This document shows positions 12,131-23,326 of a DNA stretch of 64,000 nt, piece by piece. Under the pieces are notes generated by a model. It was not told where the DNA came from. It did no database searches and saw only the letters and a list, made by a program, of their open reading frames with translations. Position 1 is the first letter of the stretch; the number at the start of each line of letters is the position of its first letter. The DNA comes from Paralichthys olivaceus. Its lineage: Eukaryota; Chordata; Actinopteri; Pleuronectiformes; Paralichthyidae. Both the position numbers and the translations under genes were made by a program. The DNA is taken from assembly GCF_024713975.1 (NCBI RefSeq), contig NC_091109.1:18419260-18483259 (forward strand). The letters are read 5' to 3'.

Positions 12131-13036
12131 CTACACCATAGCGCTCTTGGCGTGGTTGGCGGGGGGGTCCATCGGCGTGGCCGTACCCCTCTGTCTGGAG
12201 TAGTAGAAGCTGTTCTCTCTGCTCGGGGTCCGCAGGTCAGTGCCGTGGCAACACAAGATCATGCAGCCGCCCACCAGGCAGAGACCGGAGCCGACCCAGC
12301 CGGCGTAGAGCGAGAAGCCAAAAGACATCAGACCCTCGTCCTGGTGAGCGCCGACAGGAAACCAAACGGTCGATATGATGCCACACACGGCTGGAAGACA
12401 CGTGGAGACAGAGGAGGTCAGGAAGAGGAGGTGTTTAAAGACGGGTGGAAATGTAAATGTCCTGCAGACTCACATCTGGACATGAGTTCATATGAGTTTC
12501 TCCCTGAGGCTGTAGACAGGAAGTTAATATGTCCACCACAGGAAGCAGGCAAGTCCAACAAACCCCGGTCAGCTGACGGACCACGACCCGGCCTTCACCC
12601 CTCCTCCCTCCTGACACAGCTGCAGAAGATCTGAGAACTGTATGTCCTCAAACTACTGTATAGAGGACAGTATCATATACTCTATGATACTGTCCTCTAT
12701 GACCACAACTACTGTCCCCATAACTAAAACTACTCTAAGATACTGTCCTCTATGACCACAACTACTGTCCCCATAACTAAAACTACTGTCCTCTACAGCC
12801 AGAACTGTGTTACTAACATTGTGTGTGTGTGTGTGTGCTTGTGCGCGTCTCCTCACCCATTAGGATGAACAGGACTCCTCCCACGCGTGCGCGGCGCAGC
12901 TTCACGGCCGCGGTGTCATTCTGCAGCCTCACGCACGACATGGCCATGAGCACGAGCAGCATGGCGGGGAGACCGAGCAGGCACGCGCAGATCATCAGTG
13001 CACGAGACGTCTGCAAGTAAGCTGAGAGAGGGAGAC

Positions 13037-13067
<31 letters not shown>

Positions 13068-13554
13068 GAGAGAGACAAACAGACAGACAGAGAGAGAGAC
13101 AGACAGAGAGAGAGACAGACAGAGAGAGAGACAGACAGGGAGAGAGAGAGACAGACAGAGAGACAGACAGACAGAGAGACAGAGAGAAAGAGAGAGAGAG
13201 AGAGAGAGACAGATTGAGAGGGATGGAGACAGACAAGACAGAGATCCATCATCCCTCAATTCATCCTTCCATCCATCACCCATCATCCCCTCTCTCTCTC
13301 CCTCCCTCCCTCTCTCTCCCCCTCTCACCGGGGAGACTGAGGATCTGGCTGTGGGCGACACAGTGGTAAAGCGCGGGGGAGATGACGCACTCGGCCCAGA
13401 GGCCCCGGGAGCCCAGCTCGTCCATGCGCACGCAGGTGGCCACCGCATAGTCGCAGGTTCGAACCCAGTCGTTAGTGACCGTGCCGACGATGACCCCGAC
13501 CCAGCCCGCGCAGCTCGCCGCGCCGCCGATCAGCTGCCTGCACATGTGCGCCAT
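12131..13554 (-). CDS. cldn11: Claudin-11, 3 coding exons
   Basis: Reading the minus strand, exons are 13554-13329, 13021-12857 and 12390-12131, with phases 1 and 1 and a total of 216 aa (human 207). Exon 1 begins MAHMCRQLIGG. It encodes TM1 and the first extracellular loop with the claudin motif, seen as NDW, then GLWAEC and ALYHC. Exon 2 continues AYLQTSRALMICACLLGLPA. Exon 3 encodes VCGIISTVWFPV, SFGFSLYAGW and LCLVGGCMILCC. The C-terminus HAKSAMV resembles the HAKSAHV end of mammalian claudin-11, a PDZ ligand. Family knowledge: it forms the tight-junction strands of myelin and of Sertoli cells. Position beside slc7a14 supports the orthology; which teleost duplicate (a or b) cannot be told. 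Confidence 0.93.
12660..12785. repeat. Hairpin plus 53-bp tandem duplication in cldn11 intron 2
   Basis: Arms at 12660-12677 and 12683-12700 are perfect 18-bp reverse complements around a 5-nt loop (TACTC). The right arm begins a unit (ATACTGTCCTCTATGACC onward) that is repeated about 53 bp later and partly a third time, up to about 12795. The sequence inside the hairpin is thus shared with a small tandem array. Confidence 0.85.
12821..12837. repeat. (TG)n microsatellite near the cldn11 exon 2 donor
   Basis: A short TG run on the plus strand, CA in the cldn11 transcript, begins about 19 nt after the exon 2 splice donor. Confidence 0.8.
13022..13328. repeat. GA/CAGA-rich microsatellite filling cldn11 intron 1
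   Basis: From 13022 to about 13230 the plus strand is built of (GA)n and (CAGA)n blocks, followed by CATC-rich and TCTC-rich stretches up to the exon 1 donor. On the transcript strand this is a long CU-rich tract directly before the exon 2 acceptor at 13021. Confidence 0.9.
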
Positions 13555-14865
13555 GTGGAGCCCCCGCGCGTTTTTACGCACTCCAGAAAAAAAAAAGCAC
13601 AAATAAATTGGCCTCTTCTGGAGAGTCTGGGAGGATCGAGGGTCCAACGATGGCACACAAAAAAAAATCTAAAATCCAATGAGCAGTTTGAGAAAGTTAA
13701 GAAAGACAAATAATCACGCACCAGAAAAAAAAAGTCAAGAAACAAACTAAGTCTTAAAAAAGTAAAACAGTTAGAAACTCCAATGATAACCGATGATAAC
13801 CCTCAACGATTTAAAACGAGTCTAAATGAAATGATAATCCTGCAGCGCCCCGTCAGAGCCTCAGGCTGATGCTCAGACAAACGTCTAGAAGAAGATTTAT
13901 CTCAGGGTGTGGTGAAGTGAAACCCTCCAGTCCAGAGTCTGAGCCAATCAGAGCAGGAGAGACACTAACCCGAACCAGACATGCAGGGATGAGGCAGAAA
14001 AACAAAAGGCTGAGGCACAGATCTGAGGTCTGCTGCTCCAAACGCTTCAGGAACTTTCACACCATGAATTCAAATCACTTGGTTTTTATAGAAATCAGGT
14101 GCACCTGGCTCACTGTGGCCCCCTGCTGGTGTCCACCCATCTTCAAACATCAGGAGGAAACAGCTTCTCCGACTCCTTCTTCATTTATTAAATAACTTCG
14201 AGCAGGAAACCATAAAACCGTGAGGATTAAAGACACCAGGCTCCACCCTGATAGTGACTTCTCTTTTGTTTAATCCACAGACGTGTTTTTGTCCAGAATA
14301 TAATGATATAAAACATTAAACTTTCATAAATCACTTACAAAGTCTACGTGTTGTTTATTCTTTTTTTTCTTTTACACACACCGGCGGTTATGTTAGTTAC
14401 TGGATAGATTTGCCGTTGACGTCACGTTCTAAAAAAACTAAATAGACAAATTTTATATATTAAATGTTCAAAATCCTTCGTGAAATAGCTTCAAATGTAC
14501 ACTCTCCTGCGGCATGTAAAATATACACAAAGTTACAAAACCCCCGCCCCGTTGGTCTCCAGCTACAGTCACAGTGCCCGAAACCGATTCCACTTCTGGA
14601 CTCCGGCGTCTTCATGCGTCCGCACGTCTCCTCCGTCCCCGTCCGCTAAGGCCACACCTCGATTTATAATCTCATAAAGTACCGTGAATCTGTTTTTGTG
14701 ACTTTGTCCTGTCGTCCTTGGGTTCAAGCTCTTGTTTCCAAACTCTCTCCGTTCTCTTAATTTTCTAATTTCTCAGTTTGGTCTTTATTGCCAGTTTTCC
14801 TTCCACCTCCCTGGTTCCTCTTTTTTTCCTCTTGGTTTCTGTTTTGTCTCCCCCCCCCCCCTTCC
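13555..14865. other. cldn11 promoter side and phc3 3' UTR
   Basis: Both flanking genes run leftward. The half nearer 13555 should contain the cldn11 leader and promoter and the half nearer 14865 the phc3 3' UTR. Minus-strand AATAAA signals are at 14354-14359 and 14184-14189. A poly-C run lies at about 14851-14860, just beyond the phc3 stop. No exon of another gene was seen. Confidence 0.55.
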
Positions 14866-16377
14866 TCATTGGTTTTTCAGTGCGTTGATGTGAGCACAGA
14901 TCTTGAGAGCCGGTCCCAGTTTGATGTTCATGCTGGTCATCAGATGGTCCTCGGTCAGCAGCAGCAGAGCCTGGCCGTCGATCTCCTGCAGCCGGAACGC
15001 CTCCGCCACGTCACTGCAGCCTGAACACGACAGAAGAGTATTCCAGATAAATATGGTATTTGTACGACTGACTACATCACTGACTGAATATTCCTTAGTG
15101 ACGTCGCTGGCTCAAGTGTGAAAAGTCTCTGATTTGTGTTTCTGGAGTTTAGAAATAAAGTTAAGCAACTTTCAAAATGATTGCTTACCAACTAAATCAC
15201 ATATTAACAAATCTAAATATCACAATGAGCCACTGAATCAAACGAATATTAGTCTCAACCAGTCGAACGTGAAGCGTTTATATTTTTCATTTATTCTCCT
15301 CGCTGTTAAAACTCGATTTCACTCGTTGCTTTATTCAAAATAAAACTGCAGCAGACTCATAAACTGAGACGTCGCCTAAAAAAAAAAATCTGTTGACGCA
15401 GTGATTTGAACTTGGAGACGCTGGAGAATGACGGCGGGGGGGTTTCAGTGTTTTGCTTTCTCTTCCAGCTGTTTCACATTTATCTCTGATTGACAGCCAG
15501 TGGTTAGAAGTATGTGCATTACCTCACCCGCCTGTTTGCTGCAGCGTTTTTGCGAAACACTTAATTGGACGAGGGGGAGACGGAGAAGCAGCGATGAGCC
15601 CGCCGTCGTCTGCTGGAGATTAAGAGCCTTGAGTGTTGGTATAAATCAAACTGACGCTTTTAGCGGCGGCTGCCAGCGGAGGAGTCTGTGTGTTTGACAC
15701 TGATTGTTGATTATTTACCTGGCAGTGTGTGTATGAAGGCAGTCACGTCCTCCACGCTCCACTGAGAGGGGGCGGGCTTGAATGTGGTCGTGGGTGTGGA
15801 GGTGGTCGTGGCAGGTGCGGACGCCCTCCTCGCCCTGCGAGCCGCCCGCCGCTCCATCCTCGCTGTCACGGCAACGGCAGGATCCTGCTCGCTTCCATCG
15901 TCCCCTTCCTCCTCCCCTCCTCCCTCCATATCCTCCTCCTCTTCCTCCTCCTCCTCTTCTTCTGCCGCCGGCGTCCTCTCCTTTCCCTCCTTCTCACGGC
16001 GACCAGCGCTCCACAGATCACGAGGCTGGAGAGAGTCATGGGAGAAATTCAACGGGTAAGAAACAGCTGAGCTCGTTTAAAACTTTAAAACTCAGTATTA
16101 ATACCACAGAGTAAAAATAATCCATTAGAGGCACATTTGTGTGGCTGGTTGTTGCAGTTCGTCTCATGACCACCAGAGATCGCTGTAGTTAAATGTTCCG
16201 GTATTCATGTCAATAAAGATCCAGAAGTTGGAGTTTTAGGATTCAACATGAAATGAACTGATTAATATTAAACTGTGGAACATTAAACTCTTCTCACTGT
16301 GCTGCTACAAACAGTTTAATAAAGCAAATATAATATAAATGTAAAGCTCATTTGAGTTTGGGTCATTTCATATTATA

Positions 16378-16410
<33 letters not shown>

Positions 16411-19400
16411 ATTTGACAGTTTCCTGTTGAATGGAATAAAGTGAGTTCAGCCGTCAGCAGTTGTATGCACAGTGTTTGAAACCGGTGCTGAGTTCAGGGT
16501 CCCTACCAGCCGCAGTAACAGAGGTTTCCCAGGCACCGACTCGGCCCGGTTCAGAGTCGGTCGGGGCCTCTCGGACCGGCTGCCGGCGCTCAGAGCCCGC
16601 AGACGCTTGGTCAGACGAACGTTGAACCTGTCGGAGAAACGAACAGAGGAGAGTTGTGGTGAAGCTTCCTCATCGCTCTGATCTCTGAAAGTGTCTCAGC
16701 ACCACATCCTGCCAGCTCGGCTGCTGCGACAGCAAACCACCTTAGACACTCAAACGGTCACATGACCTCTCCTTCCGTTTCTTTTTGCTGCAAAGCCAAT
16801 GAAAGCGGGTCTCACCCGCGAGCACAGGAAGTGGAGCAGAAGCGTTTGGACCGCATGAAGTTGTGGGCGTGGCCTCTTTTCCCACAGAACTGGCAGTGAA
16901 GCACCGTTCGGTCCCTGGGAGCCGACCCTGCGTGAGCGACACAAACACAATCGTGGACACCAGACGATTCCAAGACCAGACTTTACAACGACATGCATCC
17001 AACGACTCTTTATATTATCAATTAATTAATCTGCATCAATGATTCACATCAGCGCGACAGTAGAAAACCTCCACCTGACCGAGGTGAAGAGAACAAATCA
17101 AACGTCAGACGACCCGCTCTCGTTTCAACATGACGGCAAATCACTTTTCAGATCAGTGTTTTGGGTCTCTGTCGTTCTTACTCGTCCCGGGGTCGTCCGT
17201 GTCGCCTCCTTCTTCCTCGTCTGAGTCGGTGGAGTGCTCGGCTTGTTTCGGCGTGTCCGTCACAGGCAACGCTGCTCTGCCGTTGGTCCCGTTCACTTCC
17301 TGTGGCCGGCTCACCTGCTCAGGAACCAGCAGGGACGAACGGTTCACCTGCACGACGACAAGGAAACTCACTGAGTGTGTGTCTGTTTGTGTGTGTGTGT
17401 GTGTGTGTGTGTCTGTCTGTTTGTGTGTGTGTGTGTCTGTCTGTGTGTGTGTGTGTGTGTGTGTGTCCGTACAGGAAACGGTTGGAGCCCCTCCTGGATG
17501 ACGAACCCCTCCACCAGGTGAGTCAGAACCAGTCGTCCCTCAGGCCACGCCCTCGGCTCCCAGGGGCTGCCGGAGCCCTCGGACACGTCCTCTGATTGGC
17601 CGAGAGGCTCGCTCTCGCTCTCGGCCGGTCGCGGCGACTCTTCGACCGTTTCCTCGACCTTTTGGGGCTCCTGCCGTGACTGTCCGAGGTCGGCCGGGTG
17701 GGCGGTGTGAGTGGGGAGGAGGAGGGGAGGGTTTTCTGCGGAGGGGGTGATGAAGGGGGAGGAGGGGGGAGACTGGGAGGAGAGGCTGGACAGAGCTGGA
17801 AGGAGACGACGAGAACAGACGATCAAAACCTCAACGTTTGTGATTCTGTGAAAACTACAACAAATAAACTTTATTAAAAAAACAAGACACGAGAATAGAT
17901 TTAATGATGAATGTGATGGAGTCAGTTCATCAGTTCAGGCAGGATTACGTTTGCGTATTCCCATCATGCACCAGGGTTATTACATCAGAGGATCCTTGGT
18001 CTGAAGAACATGCTGCTGATAAGTCGTGTCGTTGGGTGAAGGTACCTGACTGGTTGTCGGACTGCGTCGACATGTTCTCACAGAAGTCCTCCTGACTGAC
18101 GGCCTGCAGCTCTCGGTGAGACTCTTGCAGCCGTTGGACGGACGCCTCTGGGATGGGAGGTGGTCCTGGGACGGGGGGCGGGACTGAAGCCTGGACCGGG
18201 GCCGAGGCCAGAATAAGACCCGGGGGGGGGTTGAGGTCCACGCTGGAGTCTTTAACAGTGTCAGGCGTTGGGATGGGATCCGTGTGCTGATGGAGGAGCT
18301 GTGTGGTGTTCAGCTTCTCAGACTGGTCCATGGCGCTCTCTGCTTCCTCCTCCATCTTCTCTTCGCCGGCCTCTGCTCTCGCTCTGTCACCTTGACCTTC
18401 CTCTGTCACTTCCATTTCTACTTCCTCTCGGCCCATCGCAGCTTCCTGCTCTTTCTGACTGATTTCCTTCTGGGTCGGAGGCCGTGGTTTCTCCTCCTTC
18501 GCTCTCTCTCTTTGGTCATCTTTCTCCACCCTCAGGTCGACACTCTCCTCGTCTCTGATTCCGTGTCGCACCCCTCGCCCTCGGTCCCTCTGCTCCTCGC
18601 CCTCCTTCTTGTCTCCTCTCTGGACCAGAGTTTGCGACTGAGCTGCAGCCTGACTCGGCGGAGAGGCCGGACTCAGGAGGGACGGAGGCGACGGCAGAGG
18701 AGAGGTTGTTTTTGGCAACGAGGGGTTGAGAGGAAGAGGAAGCACATCTTCGCTGCTCAGGGTCCGCTTTGATTGGCTGGAAAGCTCGGGCGGCTCTGCA
18801 ACCGGAGGTGGCGACTGCACCGATGCGTGGCCGTACACTCCGGGTTGAGGCTGGCGGCCGGAGGAGAGGGCAATGATCTGCAGCTGCCGCGCTGCAGACG
18901 GTGAGTGCTCAAAGTGGGAAGAAGGATTGGTCACGGACAGCGAGCTGAGCTGTGATTGGCCGGGACCGAGCACAGTTTGAGTTAATGGACAGTTCTTCAG
19001 TCTGCACAGCGGCCTGCCGCCAATGGGAGGGGCCTGACTGGAGGGAGCAGCGGCGATTGGCTGGAGGATGGAGGTCTGCCGGGGCGAAGTCGCTCTGAGA
19101 CCATTTGGAGAGTGAAGTCTGGGCCTCAGAGGGACGGCTCGGACGGGAGAGTAGAGAGCTGCGGAGGAGGAAGAGGAGGAGAGACAGGATGAAGGACGGA
19201 CTGAGGGTGAGTGAATAAAACAGACCTTAAATAAAGATGGACGACGTGACGACTCTTAACGTGAAGCCAAAACAACTGCGTTCCTACTTTTATCTGCCTG
19301 TAGTTTCACTTTATTTTCAAATACTAGTCACTTTCATTCAGACGTTTATTTAAAATATATCTGAACTCGTCTACAGGCTGAAGAAAAGGAGCCTCGTGGG

Positions 19401-20523
19401 ATTTCCAGCTCCAACAAACACGGAGTCAAAATACGAGTATTTCATGAGGGAGAAAATTCCCTTATGAAATACTCGTAATTTGAATCCAGCACTGTTTACA
19501 TCCAGCTCACGGCCGAGGTTTGAAACACCACAGTCAAACATTCTATCATTTGATGAGGCCTAAAAACTGTAATTCTATGTGATTAGATCTATAAAAGCAT
19601 CTTGTATTTCTAATGATCTTTATGAAAAGTAATAAACACATTAATTACATTATGGGCTTTGTTTAAAGTTTTGATATCCGACCTTCACTCTTCCCAGATT
19701 TAGATTTCAGCTCTTTACTAAATGAAATCAAATATAAATTCATCAGCACACCCACACTTCCTTTTCCTTCAGGGACCTACTTGGAGGCGGGACAGAGAGG
19801 TGGCGGCAGGGCGTGGTCGGGCTCTCTGTTGCCGTGGCGCTGGGCTGAGGTCGTGGCCTGAGAGGAGGGAACAGCGGGGCGTGAGGGCGAGAGAGGGGGG
19901 GCGGAGCTGAGGACGGCGGCTTGAGACGGAGCGTCGGGGGGATGGCGAGGGCCCTGGAGAGAGGAGGCCTCAGGGTGAGACTCTGGAGCTAGAGAGAGAG
20001 AGAGAGAGAGAGAGACAACACATCTCTTCACTTCCTGCTTTCATTCCAGGTGTTCATTAAACCACTCCCTCAAACAGTTGCTGTCCAATCATAGCTTGAC
20101 AGGTGTTGCTAGGTGCAGCAGGTATGATAGTGAAGTGAGTGTGTGAGTGTTTCATGGAGCAATTAGTGTCAAACCTTCACAGACTCCATGCTTCTTCTCT
20201 TTCTCTGAATGGACGTTAGAATCTGTTTATTGTCAGAAACATTTCTAAGAGCCTAAATGGCTTCTGGGAAACGCCCACAATGAAAAGTCACATTTGCTCA
20301 CTGCTCACCTGAGCGGAGGCAGGGTTAGAGGACGGGGAGGAAGAGGAGGAGGAGGAGGAGGAGGAGGAAGAAGAGGAAGATGGGGCGGGTCGCAATGCAG
20401 ATGTAAGAATCAGCTGCAGCAGAAAGAAAAGAAGAGAAGGGAAAGACAGAGAGAACAAACGGAGGAGGAAATAAACAGAGGAGGGATTAAAGCAGTCGAG
20501 CAGAACCGTGTGTGTGTGTGTGT

Positions 20524-20581
<58 letters not shown>

Positions 20582-21851
20582 ACCATCTGAGCTCTAAGCA
20601 GAACCTGGTCTTGTCCAGACCCTTTGAGACCTTTCCCCAGGAGCAGTGTCTGCTGGGATACCCGCTGCCTGACAGGGGAGAGGCTCTGATTGGCTCTCAC
20701 AAGACCAGGTGACACCACAGGATGAGCCTGTGACACCTGAGACAAAGGGAGGAGAGGAGAGGAAACGAGGGAGGAGAGGAGGACACAGGAATGAATCACT
20801 TCTGGTCTCCTCCACAATCAAACAGCTGTAAAATACAGAATTGAACTGAGCAGCTGTTAGCAAAGACGACAGTGTCAGTCTGCTCCATGTTGTTCTACTC
20901 TGGAGCTGAGGCTGTCACATGACCTCCTTCATGAAGGAGGTCATGTGACAGGAGCCTGACCAATCAGCCCAAAGACGCAATTAGTGCGTGTCATGGTTGT
21001 TTGGTGTCTCACACTCAGACGTCTGTGCACGAGAAACGTTTCTCTGATTCTCTTGAATCTGTTTTTCGTGCAACAAGTCAGAATCCCTCAACCAATAGAA
21101 CGCCAGGTGTCCTGACGACGAATGACTGTGTCCCGCCCTCGTTGTCTTTTTATGGAACAGTACCAACAACGAGTGAATCCGATGATCTACTTTATTTTAA
21201 AAAGGCGATCACAGCAAGGGAGGAGCATGAAGACATCTTCTGTAGTGATCGATTCCTACATGTGTGTGTGTGTGCATGCGTTACCTGTCGGCCAGGTGGA
21301 CTGGCTGGTGTGTGAAATGGCGTGATTGGCGTGGAGGTTGGCGTGGATCCGGGCCTCATGTTCCCGTTGGTCAGGTTGGTGGAGGTCTTTGTTGACATGG
21401 TGGTGGATGGGGAGGAGACGAGAGGGGAGGCAGTGGTGCCGACAGCGTGAGAGGAGGAGGGGGTGGATGGAGGGAGAAGAGAGGACGAAGCGGAGGTTTG
21501 TGCAGGAGACGATTTGGAGACGCCCGTCGTCGGGGAGGGAAGGATCGGACGAGAGTACGTGCGGAGGGCAGGGGTCACGGTGGAGCTGAGTTTAGGGGGA
21601 GCAGGGACAAGGATGTGAGGAGACGTCGCCGCCACCTTGGGGGCATGGGACGCAGAGACGGAGGGAGCAGGGGTGAGAGGGGGAGGAGGGGAGGAGGTGG
21701 TGGGTGTTAGCGTGGGCGCTGGGGAGTCCAGGAGCATGGGGTTGGGGGTGAGCCGAGGAGGGGTGGGAGTGGTGGGGGAGGTCTGAGGACTGGTTCCATT
21801 GGTGGCGTCTCCGTGGTCGGACTGGGTCGGTCGAAGCAGCTCCCTGTCCAT
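14866..21851 (-). CDS. phc3: Polyhomeotic-like protein 3 (PRC1 subunit), 11 coding exons
   Basis: Minus-strand exons are 21851-21285, 20736-20584, 20413-20309, 19988-19781, 19158-18046, 17795-17473, 17347-17182, 16927-16816, 16627-16507, 16025-15719 and 15020-14866. Phases close throughout, giving 1109 aa. In order there is a Ser/Thr/Pro-rich start, then QQTLLLGKGLKG and VLLRAQMLILT, a 15-Ser run and SLTLRP. A long disordered exon follows. The HD1 block VEGFVIQEGLQPFPVNRSSL comes at about residue 810. The FCS zinc finger (LHCQFCGKRG, RSKRFCSTSCAR) is at about 885-920. A Glu-rich linker leads to the C-terminal SAM domain (QWSVEDVTAFIHTLPG, then LQEIDGQALLLLTEDHLM and LGPALKICAHI). HD1 and SAM wording fits PHC3 best. 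Family knowledge: a nuclear PRC1 subunit that polymerises through SAM. A TGA lies in frame just before ATG 21851. The conserved N-terminal Gln-rich block of PHC proteins was not found. Confidence 0.9.
17376..17466. repeat. (TG)n-rich microsatellite filling a short phc3 intron
   Basis: The 125-nt intron 17348-17472 is mostly TG with TCTG interruptions on the plus strand. On the transcript it reads CA immediately after the donor GTACGG. Confidence 0.9.
19226..19275. repeat. Fragment of a common teleost repeat
   Basis: ATAAAGATGGACGACGTGAC, followed by GTGAAGCCAAAACAACTG, resembles a stock phrase of a short interspersed element very common in teleost genomes. The judgement rests on memory of such phrases, and the copy is short and degenerate. 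Confidence 0.4.
19393..19517. repeat. Foldback (MITE-like) element in a phc3 intron
   Basis: The central arms, 19422-19451 and 19458-19487, are 30 bp each with 3 mismatches around a 6-nt A-rich loop. Beyond them the two sides stay loosely complementary out to CTCGTGGGA (left) and ACGGCCGAG (right). This long imperfect foldback is typical of non-autonomous DNA transposon copies. No target-site duplication was established. Confidence 0.6.
20509..20580. repeat. (GT)n microsatellite next to a phc3 donor
   Basis: A near-pure run of about 35 GT units with one TATG interruption. In the phc3 transcript it reads CA and starts 4-5 bases after the donor at 20583. Confidence 0.95.
20912..20951. repeat. 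Perfect 40-bp palindrome
   Basis: Bases 20912-20931 (beginning CTGTCACATGACC, ending TTCA) are the exact reverse complement of 20932-20951, with no spacer. The complementarity stops cleanly on both sides. Each arm contains TCACATGA, an M-box-like motif recognised by MITF/TFE factors in other contexts. It lies in the phc3 intron between coding exons 1 and 2. Confidence 0.9.
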
Positions 21852-21866
21852 CCTTCAACACTGAGA

Positions 21867-21919
<53 letters not shown>

Positions 21920-23269
21920 TAACACATGAATTACCTCCACTAAGAAGGTTCTTGTTTCCTGTTTGTTAAGAAGCAGGATTAAGCAGAAACCACTTGACGG
22001 ATCTCCTGAAACTTGGTGGAAGGACGTGGTTTCATCCTGGATTTGATCGTTTTTTATCTTTAACATTATGAGATATTTTATATTTTCAGATTTCTCAGAG
22101 AACAATCCTGATGAAAACAGAACTGATGAGTGATCGTGATAATTCAACGGTTCGTTATTAACTTGTAACTCATCTTGTGACTGTGTTTTAAAGGTTCTAC
22201 ATGAAGTTTATAGTTAATATTAAGCTGTTAAAATAAAAAATGAAGGTCAGAACTCGGCTAAAAGTCCCAGTTCCTGAGAAAACACCTGAAATCAAACACT
22301 GTTGTTGCTTCATGAATTCAGCTGCAGCACCAACACCTCCTCCACCTGCAGCGTCAGGAGCAGCAGCAGCAGCAGCAGCAGGAGGAGGAGGTGGTGCCGG
22401 AGTGAGGGGCCTGAAACTCGGCTACATCACCGCGCGAGCAGGTGCCACATCTGCTCACATCTGGCCTGTGACGTGCACGCGCCAGCCTCACTTTACTCCA
22501 CGCAGACGGTGATAAGTCAGAAAAGAAGATGGAGAGCGGCCTGCACGGCACAACCATCACAACATGTTGGACAATGTGTCCACGTTGTGCGTAAAGCTCC
22601 GTGCGCCTCCCCCGACCTCCTACCTCTCGATTCGGCGTCGTCCAGCAGGTTATTCCCGGCGGCGCATGTTCGTGATGAAGGCTGATGAAGATAAAGCTCC
22701 GAGTGTCCGAGCACGCTGAAATGGGCGTGTGCGTGTGTGCGTGAAGCTCCACTTCCTCGTCTGACAGCTCGGGAGCTGCTGCTGCCGGGTGCGCGCCCCC
22801 TCCTCAGACAATAATGTCAGCAGCCTCACCTCTGATTATCCGCCGGGAGCCCCCGCACTCACACGCACGCAAAGTTGCACGGCAAGACAGGCCCGTGTGT
22901 GATGTGCATGAGCGTGTGTGTGTGTGTCGCACTTTGCTCGGTGCTTCATCCGCAGTCAGGGCCTCTCCTCCCCGCGGGGCAGCCCGTCAATCCAGCCTCC
23001 ATGAGCGGGGTAGTTCGGTCCGGTGGTTCCGCCGCCGTCGCACCTGCCGGGGTCTGCGGTGGGAATCAGCCCGGCTCGCGGCCACAGTGCAGCGGCTGCC
23101 AGGGGCCTGGTCGGTCCGCTGCTGGAGGAGAGCAATGGAAGGCGGCTGTTAGAGGGCGACAGAGGAGAGACAGCTCCACTCAGAGCTCAGGAGGACTCTG
23201 ACCATACAGCGTGCACACAGCGTGCACACTGTACACACAGTACACACACACTGTACACACACACACACT

Positions 23270-23326
<57 letters not shown>

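Noticed and set aside
12813-13448. 211-codon minus-strand frame
   Set aside because: It merges cldn11 exon 2 with the GA/CT-rich intron and part of exon 1 in another frame. The spliced reading is used instead.
22240-23200. Ala/Gly-rich and other frames in the CpG-rich stretch near phc3
   Set aside because: GC-rich promoter-like DNA readily yields open frames. No conserved block or splice continuity was found.
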